Shown here: positions 1 to 7,428 of the stretch, piece after piece
Layout: each line of letters starts with the position of its first letter
How positions within the stretch are numbered: position 1 is the stretch's first letter
Assembly: GCA_013822915.1 (NCBI GenBank)
Contig: PNLG01000096.1
Location: 1-11,680, forward strand
Reading direction: 5' to 3'
Length of the DNA: 11,680 bases
Origin: Sphingomonas sp.
GTDB taxonomy: Bacteria; Pseudomonadota; Alphaproteobacteria; Sphingomonadales; Sphingomonadaceae
The notes under the pieces: generated by a model
Told to the model about the DNA's origin: nothing
The model's database searches: none
The model's input: only the letters and a program-made list of their open reading frames with translations
Translations under genes and position numbers: made by a program

Positions 1-1
1 C

Positions 2-136
2 CGACGCTACGTCAAACAAGTGTTGGTCAAAATTCCGTTCGACTTTGCAACTGTCTCATTTGGGCAACATTTCCGCAAGCCCTGCGCAAGACCTGCTTAT
101 ATCATTGACGTAGCGAATCCTCCGAGGGTAGCGTCG
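2..136. repeat. Inverted repeats upstream of TonB receptor 1
   Basis: CGCTACGTCA at 5-14 is a perfect inverted copy of TGACGTAGCG at 106-115. The overlapping CGACGCTA at 2-9 is also a perfect inverted copy of TAGCGTCG at 129-136. The left element can therefore pair with either of two right-hand elements. All lie in the non-coding leader before the receptor start at 206. I see no convincing -35/-10 pair here; TTGACG at 105-110 is the best -35 candidate but has no good -10 partner. A role as operator or leader RNA structure is inference only. Confidence 0.45.
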
Positions 137-205
137 AATCAATACGGGCAAAAAGCCGTGATAGCTGCGATCATCGACAGCGCACGGGCACAGGAGAGGG
201 TAGAA

Positions 206-2836
206 ATGAAGAAGGTCAATTTGCTGGCGGCAACAGCGTTTGCGATTGTGGCCCCCGCCATCGCGTCAACTCCCGCATTCGCGCAAGCCGCGCCCGCCCC
301 GGCGCCTGCGGCAGCCGACGATGAACCGGTGGTCGATGATGTCGTCGTGACGGCGACGAAGCGCGAAACCACGCTGCTCGATACGCCGATTTCGGTGTCG
401 GTAACCACCGGTGCCACCATCCAGGAAGCGCAGATTCGAGACCTTATCGACCTGCAGACCGTTGTTCCGTCACTGCGCGTGTCGCAGCTGCAAAGCTCGG
501 CAAACACCAACTTCATCATCCGCGGCTTTGGTAACGGCGCCAACAACGCCGGGATCGAGCCCTCGGTCGGCGTGTTCATCGACGGCGTGTATCGTTCGCG
601 CTCGGCGGCGCAGATCGCAGATTTGCCCAATGTGAAGCGAGTGGAAGTGCTGCGCGGGCCGCAATCGACTCTGTTCGGCAAAAACGCATCCGCCGGTATC
701 ATCTCGATCGTGACCGCCGAGCCTGCGTTCAAATTCGGCGGCAACATCGAAGCGACCTATGGCAACTTCAACGCTTTCATTCTGAAGGCCGATATCACTG
801 GCCCGATCACCGATACCGTGGCTTACTCTTTGGCCGGTAATTTCAACAGCCGCGATGGCTATATCGAAGATGTGGTCCTGCGCACCGGTTTCAACGATCG
901 CAATCGCTATGGGTTTCGCGGGCAATTGTTGTTTCAGCCAAGCTCTGATCTGAAGTTCCGCCTGATCGCCGATTTCGACAATATCAATGAAAATTGCTGC
1001 GGCGTCGTCAACCTTGTCGCTGGCCCGACCGTGGCCGCAATTCGTGCGATTGGTGGCAATATCGTTACGGGCAACCCATTTTCATACACCGTGGCGAATA
1101 ATGCCCGTTCGGTTAACAAAATCGACAATTATGGTATCTCGCTCCAGGGTGATAAGGATTTCGGCAAATTCTCGCTGACGACGATTTCGGCGGCACGCGC
1201 AGTCGATAGCTTCACCAACCAGGACTCGGACTTTTCCAGCGCCGATCTGATCGGTAGTAACGTCAATGACACCCGGATCCGCACGCTTACCCAGGAAGTT
1301 CGGCTGGCCTCGAACCTTGGCGGCCGGGTCGAATTCTTGCTTGGTGGTTATTATTTCTACGAAAGCATTGATTTCACCGGAAATCTTACTTTCGGCCGCG
1401 ATTTCCGCGCTTATGCGCAGGCGCTCAGCGCCAATGGGATCAGCACCGTCGAAGGCCTGCTCGGCGTCCCCGCGAATACGTTTAGCCAGCGTGGCCAGGG
1501 TCGGTTCGAAAACTGGGTTTACCGCAACACCGCTTATTCATTCTTCGGTAGCGCCGATTTCAAGATCACCGACACGCTTACGTTCACTGGCGGCGTAAAC
1601 TACACTAATGACAGCAAGCGCTTTTCGTCAGCAAGCACCAGCACCGACGCATTCGCAGCGCTCGATTTTGTTGCCATTGGCCGCAACGTGGTGAGCCAGC
1701 AGGCCTTGGCAACAACGGTTGGCCAATTGATCGGTCTGCCCGCTGGTCGCCTCGCCACGGCGGCGCAAATTGGCACTTTTGCACAGGCCAATCCGGCCGG
1801 GTTCGCGCAAGCCCAAGCCGGGGCCAACGCCTTTGGCGCCGCTAACGCAACCAATCCCGCGGTGAACCCGTTGCTCGGGCTCCGGGCGCTTCAGTTCTTG
1901 CCGCCCTTCCTCAACCTGCCCAATGCGGTCGAACCGGGCCGGACGGCGGATGACAATGTGTCCTACTCGCTGCGGCTCGCCTGGAAAGCGACCAATAACA
2001 TCAGCCTGTATTTCACATATGGAACCGGCTTTAAGGCATCGTCGATCAATCTGGGCGCTGATTCGCGGCCGTTCCCGGCTGACTTTATCCCCGGATCACC
2101 AGCAGCGGTGCCGCCCCCTGGCGCATCGCCAATCCGCACCGCCGGTTTGGCCCTGCCCAATCTTACCACCGGCTCGCGCTTTGCCGCGCCCGAAATCGCG
2201 CGCGTTATCGAGGGCGGTGTGAAGGGTCAATTCCCGAAGGCCGCGTTCAACATCGCTGTGTTCCAGCAGTCGATCGATAACTTCCAGGGCAATATCTTCA
2301 CCGGCACCGGGTTTGTGTTGACCAATGCCGGTCAGCAATCGACGTTTGGTATCGAATTTGACGGCAATTATACGCCGGTGAAGGCGCTGACGCTCAATTT
2401 CGACATTACCTATCTGCGTCCGCGTTACGATTCGTTCATCAACGGTTCGGCGCTGAACGCCGGGTTCACCGTCGGTCCGGCCAATCTGACCGGCCTGAGG
2501 CCCGCGGGCATCCCTGCCGTATCGCTGTCAACGGGCTTCACCTATCGTCGCACGCTCTCGCAGGACGTAAAGCTGCTGCTGCGCAGCGATTATCAGTGGA
2601 CCAGCCCGACGCAGATTGCAGAAGGGGCACCCCAGTTCCAGCGGTCGATTACTTCACTCAACAGCTCGATCAGCTTTCAGTTCAAGAACGGATTTGAGAT
2701 TTCGTTCTGGGGCCGCAATCTGTTCGACCAGCAATTCATCTCAACGATCTTCCCTTCGGTGGCACAGGCGGGCAGCCTCTCGGGTTATCCCAGCCAGCCG
2801 CGCACCTATGGCGGGACCGTGCGCTTCAAATTCTGA
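206..2836 (+). CDS. TonB-dependent outer-membrane receptor 1
   Basis: An 876-residue outer-membrane beta-barrel receptor of the TonB-dependent (iron-complex/OAR-like) superfamily, which imports scarce ligands across the outer membrane using TonB energy. The ATG at 206 is chosen because GGAGAGGG (193-200) lies just upstream and it opens a classic signal peptide (MKKVNLL, hydrophobic core, cleavage after AFA near residue 26). The frame runs open 62 codons further upstream, but that stretch does not look like a signal peptide. A TonB-box-like VDDVVVTA lies near residues 43-50. The plug domain follows, with IIRGFG and the conserved VEVLRGPQSTLFG near residues 143-160. The barrel ends in the C-terminal aromatic residue (VRFKF). 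Unusual points are a vicinal Cys pair at 264-265 and an alanine-rich insertion at about residues 478-573, making it longer than many family members. The substrate cannot be told from sequence, and no transport partner is adjacent. Confidence 0.95.
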   Translation: MKKVNLLAATAFAIVAPAIASTPAFAQAAPAPAPAAADDEPVVDDVVVTATKRETTLLDTPISVSVTTGATIQEAQIRDLIDLQTVVPSLRVSQLQSSANTNFIIRGFGNGANNAGIEPSVGVFIDGVYRSRSAAQIADLPNVKRVEVLRGPQSTLFGKNASAGIISIVTAEPAFKFGGNIEATYGNFNAFILKADITGPITDTVAYSLAGNFNSRDGYIEDVVLRTGFNDRNRYGFRGQLLFQPSSDLKFRLIADFDNINENCCGVVNLVAGPTVAAIRAIGGNIVTGNPFSYTVANNARSVNKIDNYGISLQGDKDFGKFSLTTISAARAVDSFTNQDSDFSSADLIGSNVNDTRIRTLTQEVRLASNLGGRVEFLLGGYYFYESIDFTGNLTFGRDFRAYAQALSANGISTVEGLLGVPANTFSQRGQGRFENWVYRNTAYSFFGSADFKITDTLTFTGGVNYTNDSKRFSSASTSTDAFAALDFVAIGRNVVSQQALATTVGQLIGLPAGRLATAAQIGTFAQANPAGFAQAQAGANAFGAANATNPAVNPLLGLRALQFLPPFLNLPNAVEPGRTADDNVSYSLRLAWKATNNISLYFTYGTGFKASSINLGADSRPFPADFIPGSPAAVPPPGASPIRTAGLALPNLTTGSRFAAPEIARVIEGGVKGQFPKAAFNIAVFQQSIDNFQGNIFTGTGFVLTNAGQQSTFGIEFDGNYTPVKALTLNFDITYLRPRYDSFINGSALNAGFTVGPANLTGLRPAGIPAVSLSTGFTYRRTLSQDVKLLLRSDYQWTSPTQIAEGAPQFQRSITSLNSSISFQFKNGFEISFWGRNLFDQQFISTIFPSVAQAGSLSGYPSQPRTYGGTVRFKF

Positions 2837-2859
2837 AGCCCAGCGGTTCGGTTGCAGAA

Positions 2860-2892
2860 AAAGCCCCCGGTGCGAACCGGGGGCTTTCCTTT
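2860..2892. terminator. Bidirectional intrinsic terminator
   Basis: An 11-bp perfect stem, AAAGCCCCCGG at 2860-2870 with CCGGGGGCTTT at 2877-2887, encloses the six-base loop TGCGAA. On the plus strand it is followed by TTTCCTTTG, serving receptor 1. Read on the minus strand the stem runs into an uninterrupted TTTTT, serving the convergent frmA-VOC transcript. It sits 23 bases after the receptor stop and about 67 bases beyond the VOC stop, as expected for a shared terminator between convergent genes. Confidence 0.93.
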
Positions 2893-2959
2893 GTTTGGCG
2901 CAGTGCCTTGCCCGATCATCACAGCGCGATCGACCGGGCGGAGGCTATAACGTGCCGGC

Positions 2960-3337
2960 TCAGCTCATCCGATGCATTGCGCACAGCTTGTTGCCGCACG
3001 GATCACGCAGATAGGCGAGATACAGCTTACCAAAGCTCGCCTCGCGCACGCCAGGCGCATCCTCGATCGCGGTGCCGCCCGCCGCCAGTCCGGCTGCATG
3101 CCAAGCATCGGCCTGTTCGGGCGATTCAGCAGCGAAGCCGATGGTGCCGCCATTGGCGCCGCAAGCAGGGTCGCCATTGATCGGCGTCGTGACCAGAAAC
3201 AACCCGCCATTGTGCATGTACATCAAGCGACCGTTGTTATCGATCGCCGGGCGGCCGCCCAACGCACCGATGGTCGCGTCGTAGAATCTGCGCGCGGCGT
3301 CCATATTGTTGGTGCCGATCATGATATGCGAAAACAT
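2960..3337 (-). CDS. VOC-family (glyoxalase/bleomycin-resistance fold) protein
   Basis: A 125-residue single-domain protein with the paired beta-alpha-beta-beta-beta pattern of the vicinal oxygen chelate superfamily: an N-terminal half opening MFSHIMIGTNNMDAARRFYD, and a C-terminal half ending in AYLRDPCGNKLCAMHR, the usual closing strand. His4 is in the classical first metal-ligand position. The other usual ligand sites are less clear, since the TIGFAAES strand starts with Thr and the last strand lacks an obvious Glu, so metal-dependent catalysis is uncertain. The start has AGGAAAGGA upstream. The ATG lies 20 bases beyond the frmA stop, so the two are very likely co-transcribed. A role in handling glutathione or aldehyde adducts next to frmA is plausible but inferred from position. 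The exact reaction is unknown. Confidence 0.88.
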   Translation of the reverse strand: MFSHIMIGTNNMDAARRFYDATIGALGGRPAIDNNGRLMYMHNGGLFLVTTPINGDPACGANGGTIGFAAESPEQADAWHAAGLAAGGTAIEDAPGVREASFGKLYLAYLRDPCGNKLCAMHRMS

Positions 3338-3357
3338 GGCGCTTCCTTTCCTGCTTC

Positions 3358-4470
3358 TCAGTAGACGACGACCGAGCGGATGCTCTCGCCGGCGTGCATC
3401 AAATCGAAGCCTTTGTTGATCTCGTCAAGGCTCAGCACATGGGTAATCATCGGGTCGATGGCGATTTTTCCGTTCATATACCAATCGACGATTTTGGGCA
3501 CATCGGTGCGCCCGCGCGCCCCGCCAAAAGCGGTGCCGCGCCAATTGCGTCCGGTCACGAGCTGGAACGGGCGCGTCGCGATTTCCTTACCAGCTTCGGC
3601 CACGCCAATGATGATGCTGGTCCCCCAGCCGCGGTGGCAGCACTCCAGTGCCTGGCGCATCACATCGGTGTTGCCGGTGCAGTCAAAGCTGTAATCGGCG
3701 CCGCCATCAGTGAGCTGCTGCACCTCGAAAATGATCTCGTTCGACGTCTTGCCACGCGCGTCGATAAAGTGCGTCATGCCGAAACGGCGGCCCCATTCCT
3801 CGCGCGCCGGGTTGATGTCAACGCCAACGATCATCCCCGCGCCAGCCATGCGCGCGCCCTGAATCACGTTGAGCCCGATCCCGCCGAGCCCGAAGACCAC
3901 GACATTCTCCCCAACCTGCACTTTGGCCGTGTTGACAACCGCGCCCACGCCAGTGGTTACCCCACATCCGATGTAGCAGCTTGTTTCAAACGGGGCGTCG
4001 GCGCGGATTCTGGCAACCGCGATTTCGGGCACGACGATGAAATTCGAAAAGGTCGAGCAGCCCATATAGTGAAACACCGGCTGTCCCCGATAGGTGAAGC
4101 GCGTCGTGCCGTCGGGCATCACGCCCCTGCCCTGCGTGCCACGGATCGCCGTGCACAGGTTGGTCTTACCGCTCAGGCATGATTTACACTGGCGACATTC
4201 GGGGGTGTAGAGCGGGATGACATGGTCGTCGACCTGCACGCTGGTAACCCCTGCGCCGACTTCGCGGACAATCCCTGCACCCTCATGGCCAAGGACGCTG
4301 GGGAAGATCCCCTCGCTATCGAGCCCGTCGAGCGTATAGGCATCGGTGTGGCAAATGCCGGTCGCCTTGATTTCGACCAGCACTTCGCCGCCGCGCGGCC
4401 CCTCCAGATCGAGCTCGACGATTTCGAGCGGACGTTTGGCCTCAAAGGCAACAGCGGCACGGGTCTTCAT
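3358..4470 (-). CDS. frmA: S-(hydroxymethyl)glutathione dehydrogenase / class III alcohol dehydrogenase
   Basis: A 370-residue cytoplasmic zinc- and NAD-dependent dehydrogenase that oxidises S-hydroxymethylglutathione, the spontaneous adduct of formaldehyde and glutathione, to S-formylglutathione. Class III enzymes can also reduce S-nitrosoglutathione. Catalytic zinc ligands are Cys40 (ATGICHTDAYT), His62 (GHEGAG) and Cys169 (IGCGVTTG). The structural zinc lobe is Cys92, 95, 98 and 106. The Rossmann motif GLGGIG is at 194-199, with Asp218 (VGVDIN) as the NAD-selecting acid. The TQGRGVMPDGTTRF stretch after Arg110 is typical of class III. Length matches the family. ATG 4470 is preferred because AGGAGCT (4481-4475) precedes it; an open extension of 36 codons upstream is unlike the family. 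The VOC gene follows 20 bases later. The S-formylglutathione hydrolase gene that often completes this pathway is not in the window. Confidence 0.95.
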   Translation of the reverse strand: MKTRAAVAFEAKRPLEIVELDLEGPRGGEVLVEIKATGICHTDAYTLDGLDSEGIFPSVLGHEGAGIVREVGAGVTSVQVDDHVIPLYTPECRQCKSCLSGKTNLCTAIRGTQGRGVMPDGTTRFTYRGQPVFHYMGCSTFSNFIVVPEIAVARIRADAPFETSCYIGCGVTTGVGAVVNTAKVQVGENVVVFGLGGIGLNVIQGARMAGAGMIVGVDINPAREEWGRRFGMTHFIDARGKTSNEIIFEVQQLTDGGADYSFDCTGNTDVMRQALECCHRGWGTSIIIGVAEAGKEIATRPFQLVTGRNWRGTAFGGARGRTDVPKIVDWYMNGKIAIDPMITHVLSLDEINKGFDLMHAGESIRSVVVY

Positions 4471-4524
4471 CGGCAGCTCCTGATGAGCGTGAGGGAGATC
4501 GGATCGGCACTCGCATGCGCGCCC

Positions 4525-4612
4525 GTTGCTGCGCAACACTGAATTGGCAGTGATCCCTGGGCGGAAAGAATGTGACAAATTTTGGTCTTAGCCCGGTTGC
4601 GAGCGGCGCAAC
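4525..4612. promoter_or_regulatory. Inverted-repeat cluster in the frmA/SWIB divergent region
   Basis: The 236-bp divergent region 4471-4706 holds three short inverted repeats: GTTGC-TGC-GCAAC (4525-4537), CACTG-AATTGG-CAGTG (4537-4552), and GTTGCG-AGCGG-CGCAAC (4596-4612). The first and third share the GTTGC...GCAAC arms, and the first two abut. They could be operators for a regulator acting on frmA or the SWIB gene, but such short repeats also arise by chance in GC-rich DNA. I could not assign a convincing sigma-70 promoter in either direction. Confidence 0.35.
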
Positions 4613-4706
4613 ACAGGCTAAAAGAGCAAAGGGAAACCCAATGAAGCACTCCATGTCGGGGTAGCACAAGATCGGCGCAAAGCACGATCACCGAGAGGAC
4701 CGCAGA

Positions 4707-4976
4707 ATGGCACAAGCATCCACTACTCCCAAAACCGGCGGCATCCACGCGCCCGTGACACCGTCGGTCGAACTGGCCGTTGTGGTCGGCAGCGCCCGCT
4801 TGCCGCGCAGCGAGGTCATCAGCAAGGTCTGGGCCTATATCAAGGCAAACAACCTGCAAAATCCAGCCAACAAGCGCGAGATTCTTGCCGATGCAGCGCT
4901 GGAAAAGGTGTTCGGCAAGAAGTCAGTGACGATGTTTGAAATGAACAAGCACATCGCGGCGCATGTGAAGGCCTGA
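4707..4976 (+). CDS. SWIB/MDM2-domain protein
   Basis: An 89-residue protein consisting almost entirely of one SWIB/MDM2 domain (about residues 18-88). Recognisable parts are the helix LPRSEVISKVWAYIKANNLQ, the basic NPANKREILADAALEKVFG segment, and a final VTMFEMNKHIAAHV helix. In eukaryotes the fold occurs in chromatin remodellers and MDM2; stand-alone bacterial copies exist in Chlamydia and several proteobacteria, where the function is poorly known but a DNA-associated role has been proposed. ATG 4707 is preceded by GAGAGGA (4693-4699) at good spacing. The first 15 residues are low-complexity (Ala, Ser, Thr, Pro). The gene stands alone: divergent from frmA, and 169 bases before the receptor 2 start with no obvious hairpin terminator between, so read-through into the receptor is possible. 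Confidence 0.9.
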   Translation: MAQASTTPKTGGIHAPVTPSVELAVVVGSARLPRSEVISKVWAYIKANNLQNPANKREILADAALEKVFGKKSVTMFEMNKHIAAHVKA

Positions 4977-5011
4977 CGCGCTACCCCCACTCGACAGCGA
5001 TCCTGATGACG

Positions 5012-5042
5012 ATCGGTGTAACAATTTTGCAACGCCGATAAT
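5012..5042 (+). promoter_or_regulatory. Possible leader hairpin/promoter region of TonB receptor 2
   Basis: The 169-base gap 4977-5145 contains ATCGGTG (5012-5018), which pairs with CGCCGAT (5033-5039) including one G-T wobble, around a 14-base AT-rich loop. GATAAT at 5037-5042 is a fair -10 sequence but has no good -35 at 16-18 bases. The pairing may be an operator, a leader hairpin or chance. No recognised riboswitch consensus was seen in the rest of the gap. Confidence 0.25.
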
Positions 5043-5145
5043 CAAATCCCGATCGAGCCCGTGCAGCGCTTGACCGGGCAAGCCCTCACGCGGCACTTGC
5101 AAGGCTTCATCGCCATTTTCAAATTCTCGGGTGGGGGAATACTCA

Positions 5146-7428
5146 ATGATCAGCACTTCGCTTTCACAACGCTGCAATGTAGCAACGCGCGCCGTGGTGG
5201 CGACGCTGCTGGCGTCCGTCGCAACGCCAGCCTTGGCGCAATCGACGCCCGCCGCGCCCGATGCCGAAAACACGGGTAACGACGATGTCGTCGTTACCGC
5301 ACAACGCCGCGAGGAACGGCTGAAGGACGTGCCGATTTCGGTCGCCATACTTGGTGGCGACCGGCTGAACGTGGTGCAGGCTGGCGGCAATGACATTCGC
5401 AATCTGGCCGGGCGCGTGCCCAGCCTGAACGTCGAAAGTTCGTTCGGGCGCGCTTTCCCGCGCTTCTACATTCGCGGCCTTGGCAATACCGACTTCGACC
5501 TCAACGCCTCGCAGCCGGTCAGCCTGGTGTATGACGATGTCGTGCTTGAAAACCCGATCCTGAAAGGTTTTCCGATCTTTGATTTGCAGCGCGTCGAAGT
5601 GCTGCGCGGGCCACAGGGGACGCTGTTTGGCCGCAACACACCAGCCGGTATCGTGAAGTTCGACTCCGTGCGCCCGAGCACTGCGGGCGGCTATATCCGC
5701 GGCGGTTATGGAAGCCTTGGCACCGTCAATCTCGAAGCGGCGGCCTCGGTCAAGCTCAGCGACACACTGTCGGCTCGGTTTTCGACGATTTACCAGCGGC
5801 GCGAGAATTGGGTCGACAATGTCGCAACGCCTCAGCGCGGCGATCTCGAAGGGTATAGCGACTGGGCTGGTCGCTTGCAGCTTGAGTGGAAGCCGACCGA
5901 AGCACTGAGCGCCCGGCTGACCGGTCAGGGGCGCGTGCTCGACGGGACCGCACGGGTGTTTCGCGCCAATCTGTTCGCGCGCGGCAGCGACCAACTGATC
6001 GGGCTGGGCGGCCCCACCACGCCCTTCCGCCGCGATCAGGTGCGTCAGGACGGCGTGAATTTCCAACGTCTGCGCAATTACAACGCCGCGCTGACCGTAA
6101 ATTATGATTTCGGCCCGGTGACGCTGACCTCGGTATCGGCATATTGGGGTGGCACGATTGCGACGCGCGGTGACATTGACGGCGGCTTTGGTAACCAATT
6201 CGCGCCAGTGTCGGGACCGGGCTTCATCCCCTTTTCTGCCCAGTCACAGGATGACATCCCCAGTCTCGACCAGTTCACCCAGGAATTGAGGATCGCATCG
6301 AATAACGGTGGCCCGTTCAACTATCAGGCCGGGTTCTTTTACTTCAATGAAAAACTGCGGATCGATTCTTTCGACTTCGGCACGCCGACCGACCTGACGC
6401 CTGCAGCAATCGCGAACCAGCGCCAGACGAGCGAAGCGTTCGGCATCTTCGGCTCGGTCAATTACAAATTCGACTTTGGCCTGACGATTCAGGGTGGCCT
6501 GCGCTATAATGACGACAGCCGTACGCTGACCGCCGCGCGTCCGGTTGACAATCGCCCGGGCTTTTTGGGCTTTGGTGGCCCCGTCCCGCTCCAAACCGCA
6601 CGCGTTGGCAGCAACATCGTGACCTGGGACGTCAGCGCGACGCAGACGCTGACGGACGAAGTAAATCTCTATGCGCGCATCGCCCGCGGCTATCGTGCGC
6701 CGTCGATTCAGGGGCGGCTCGCCTTTGGCCGCACGCTGTCGGTCGCAAACAACGAACGCACGCTGTCGTTTGAAGGCGGGTTGAAGTCCGTCTATTATGG
6801 CGGTCGGCTTCGTTTCAACATCAACGGGTTCTACTTCACCACCGACGATCTGCAATTGACCGCGGTGGGCGGTGCGTCGAACTTCACCACGCTGTTCAAC
6901 GCGCGCAATGTCGATGGCTATGGGCTTGAAGCCGAGCTGGAGGCAACGCCGGTTGAACGGTTGAATTTCACCGCTGGCGTCAGCTTGAACAACAACCGCA
7001 TCAATGATCCGAATGCGTTCGTCGCAGGGTGCGGATCGAATTGCACCGTGCTCAACGCGCCGCGGCCGGGATCGCCGGGCATTTTCTCTATCAATGGCAA
7101 TCGCTTGCCGCAGTCGCCGCAGTGGACCGCCAACTGGACCGCGCGCTATTCCCATCCGATCGGCAATGGCGAGCTCTATGTCAGCACCGACTGGGTTTAC
7201 CGGTCGGAGATTCAGTTCTTCCTCTATCGCTCGGTCGAATATCGCGACCGGTTCCTGCTCGAAGGCGGCTTGCGCGTCGGTTACAAAACGGGTCCGTTTG
7301 ATCTGGCAGCCTATGTCCGCAACATCACCGACGATCAATCGGCGGTCGGCGGCGTCGATTTCAACAACCTGACCGGGTTTGTGAATGAGCCGCGCATCGC
7401 CGGGTTCGAACTCGGGTTCAAATTCTGA
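5146..7428 (+). CDS. TonB-dependent outer-membrane receptor 2
   Basis: A 760-residue TonB-dependent receptor. ATG 5146 is chosen over the GTG at 5131 because the purine run GGGGGAA (5133-5139) sits at ribosome-binding distance and falls within the alternative start. The signal peptide is MISTSLSQRC followed by a hydrophobic core, with cleavage after ALA near residue 31. A TonB-box-like DDVVVTA lies at residues 46-52. The plug contains FYIRGLG and VEVLRGPQGTLFGRNTPAG. The beta-barrel ends with the aromatic FELGFKF. A close Cys pair at 629 and 633 (CGSNC) probably forms a disulphide in an extracellular loop. It shares plug motifs with receptor 1 but is clearly a separate paralogue, lacking that protein's alanine-rich insertion. 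The ligand is unknown. No siderophore, vitamin B12 or sugar-utilisation genes are adjacent to suggest one. Confidence 0.95.
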   Translation: MISTSLSQRCNVATRAVVATLLASVATPALAQSTPAAPDAENTGNDDVVVTAQRREERLKDVPISVAILGGDRLNVVQAGGNDIRNLAGRVPSLNVESSFGRAFPRFYIRGLGNTDFDLNASQPVSLVYDDVVLENPILKGFPIFDLQRVEVLRGPQGTLFGRNTPAGIVKFDSVRPSTAGGYIRGGYGSLGTVNLEAAASVKLSDTLSARFSTIYQRRENWVDNVATPQRGDLEGYSDWAGRLQLEWKPTEALSARLTGQGRVLDGTARVFRANLFARGSDQLIGLGGPTTPFRRDQVRQDGVNFQRLRNYNAALTVNYDFGPVTLTSVSAYWGGTIATRGDIDGGFGNQFAPVSGPGFIPFSAQSQDDIPSLDQFTQELRIASNNGGPFNYQAGFFYFNEKLRIDSFDFGTPTDLTPAAIANQRQTSEAFGIFGSVNYKFDFGLTIQGGLRYNDDSRTLTAARPVDNRPGFLGFGGPVPLQTARVGSNIVTWDVSATQTLTDEVNLYARIARGYRAPSIQGRLAFGRTLSVANNERTLSFEGGLKSVYYGGRLRFNINGFYFTTDDLQLTAVGGASNFTTLFNARNVDGYGLEAELEATPVERLNFTAGVSLNNNRINDPNAFVAGCGSNCTVLNAPRPGSPGIFSINGNRLPQSPQWTANWTARYSHPIGNGELYVSTDWVYRSEIQFFLYRSVEYRDRFLLEGGLRVGYKTGPFDLAAYVRNITDDQSAVGGVDFNNLTGFVNEPRIAGFELGFKF

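Noticed and set aside
44..51. TTTGCAAC shared by both receptor leaders (44-51 and 5026-5033)
   Set aside because: An 8-base match between two leaders of this length is expected by chance at a fair rate, with no further flanking similarity.
20..205. 62-codon N-terminal extension of receptor 1
   Set aside because: It has no ribosome-binding site and does not resemble a signal peptide. The ATG at 206 has GGAGAGGG and opens a normal one.
3394..4182. 262-codon plus-strand open frame antisense to frmA
   Set aside because: It shows no recognisable domain, and the opposite strand encodes an intact class III alcohol dehydrogenase.
4471..4578. 36-codon upstream extension of frmA
   Set aside because: Its residues are unlike the family; the ATG at 4470 has a good ribosome-binding site and gives the standard length.
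4641..4664. Seven-codon leader peptide upstream of the SWIB gene
   Set aside because: ATG to TAG with a weak AAAGGG upstream, but no attenuator structure or codon bias to support regulation.
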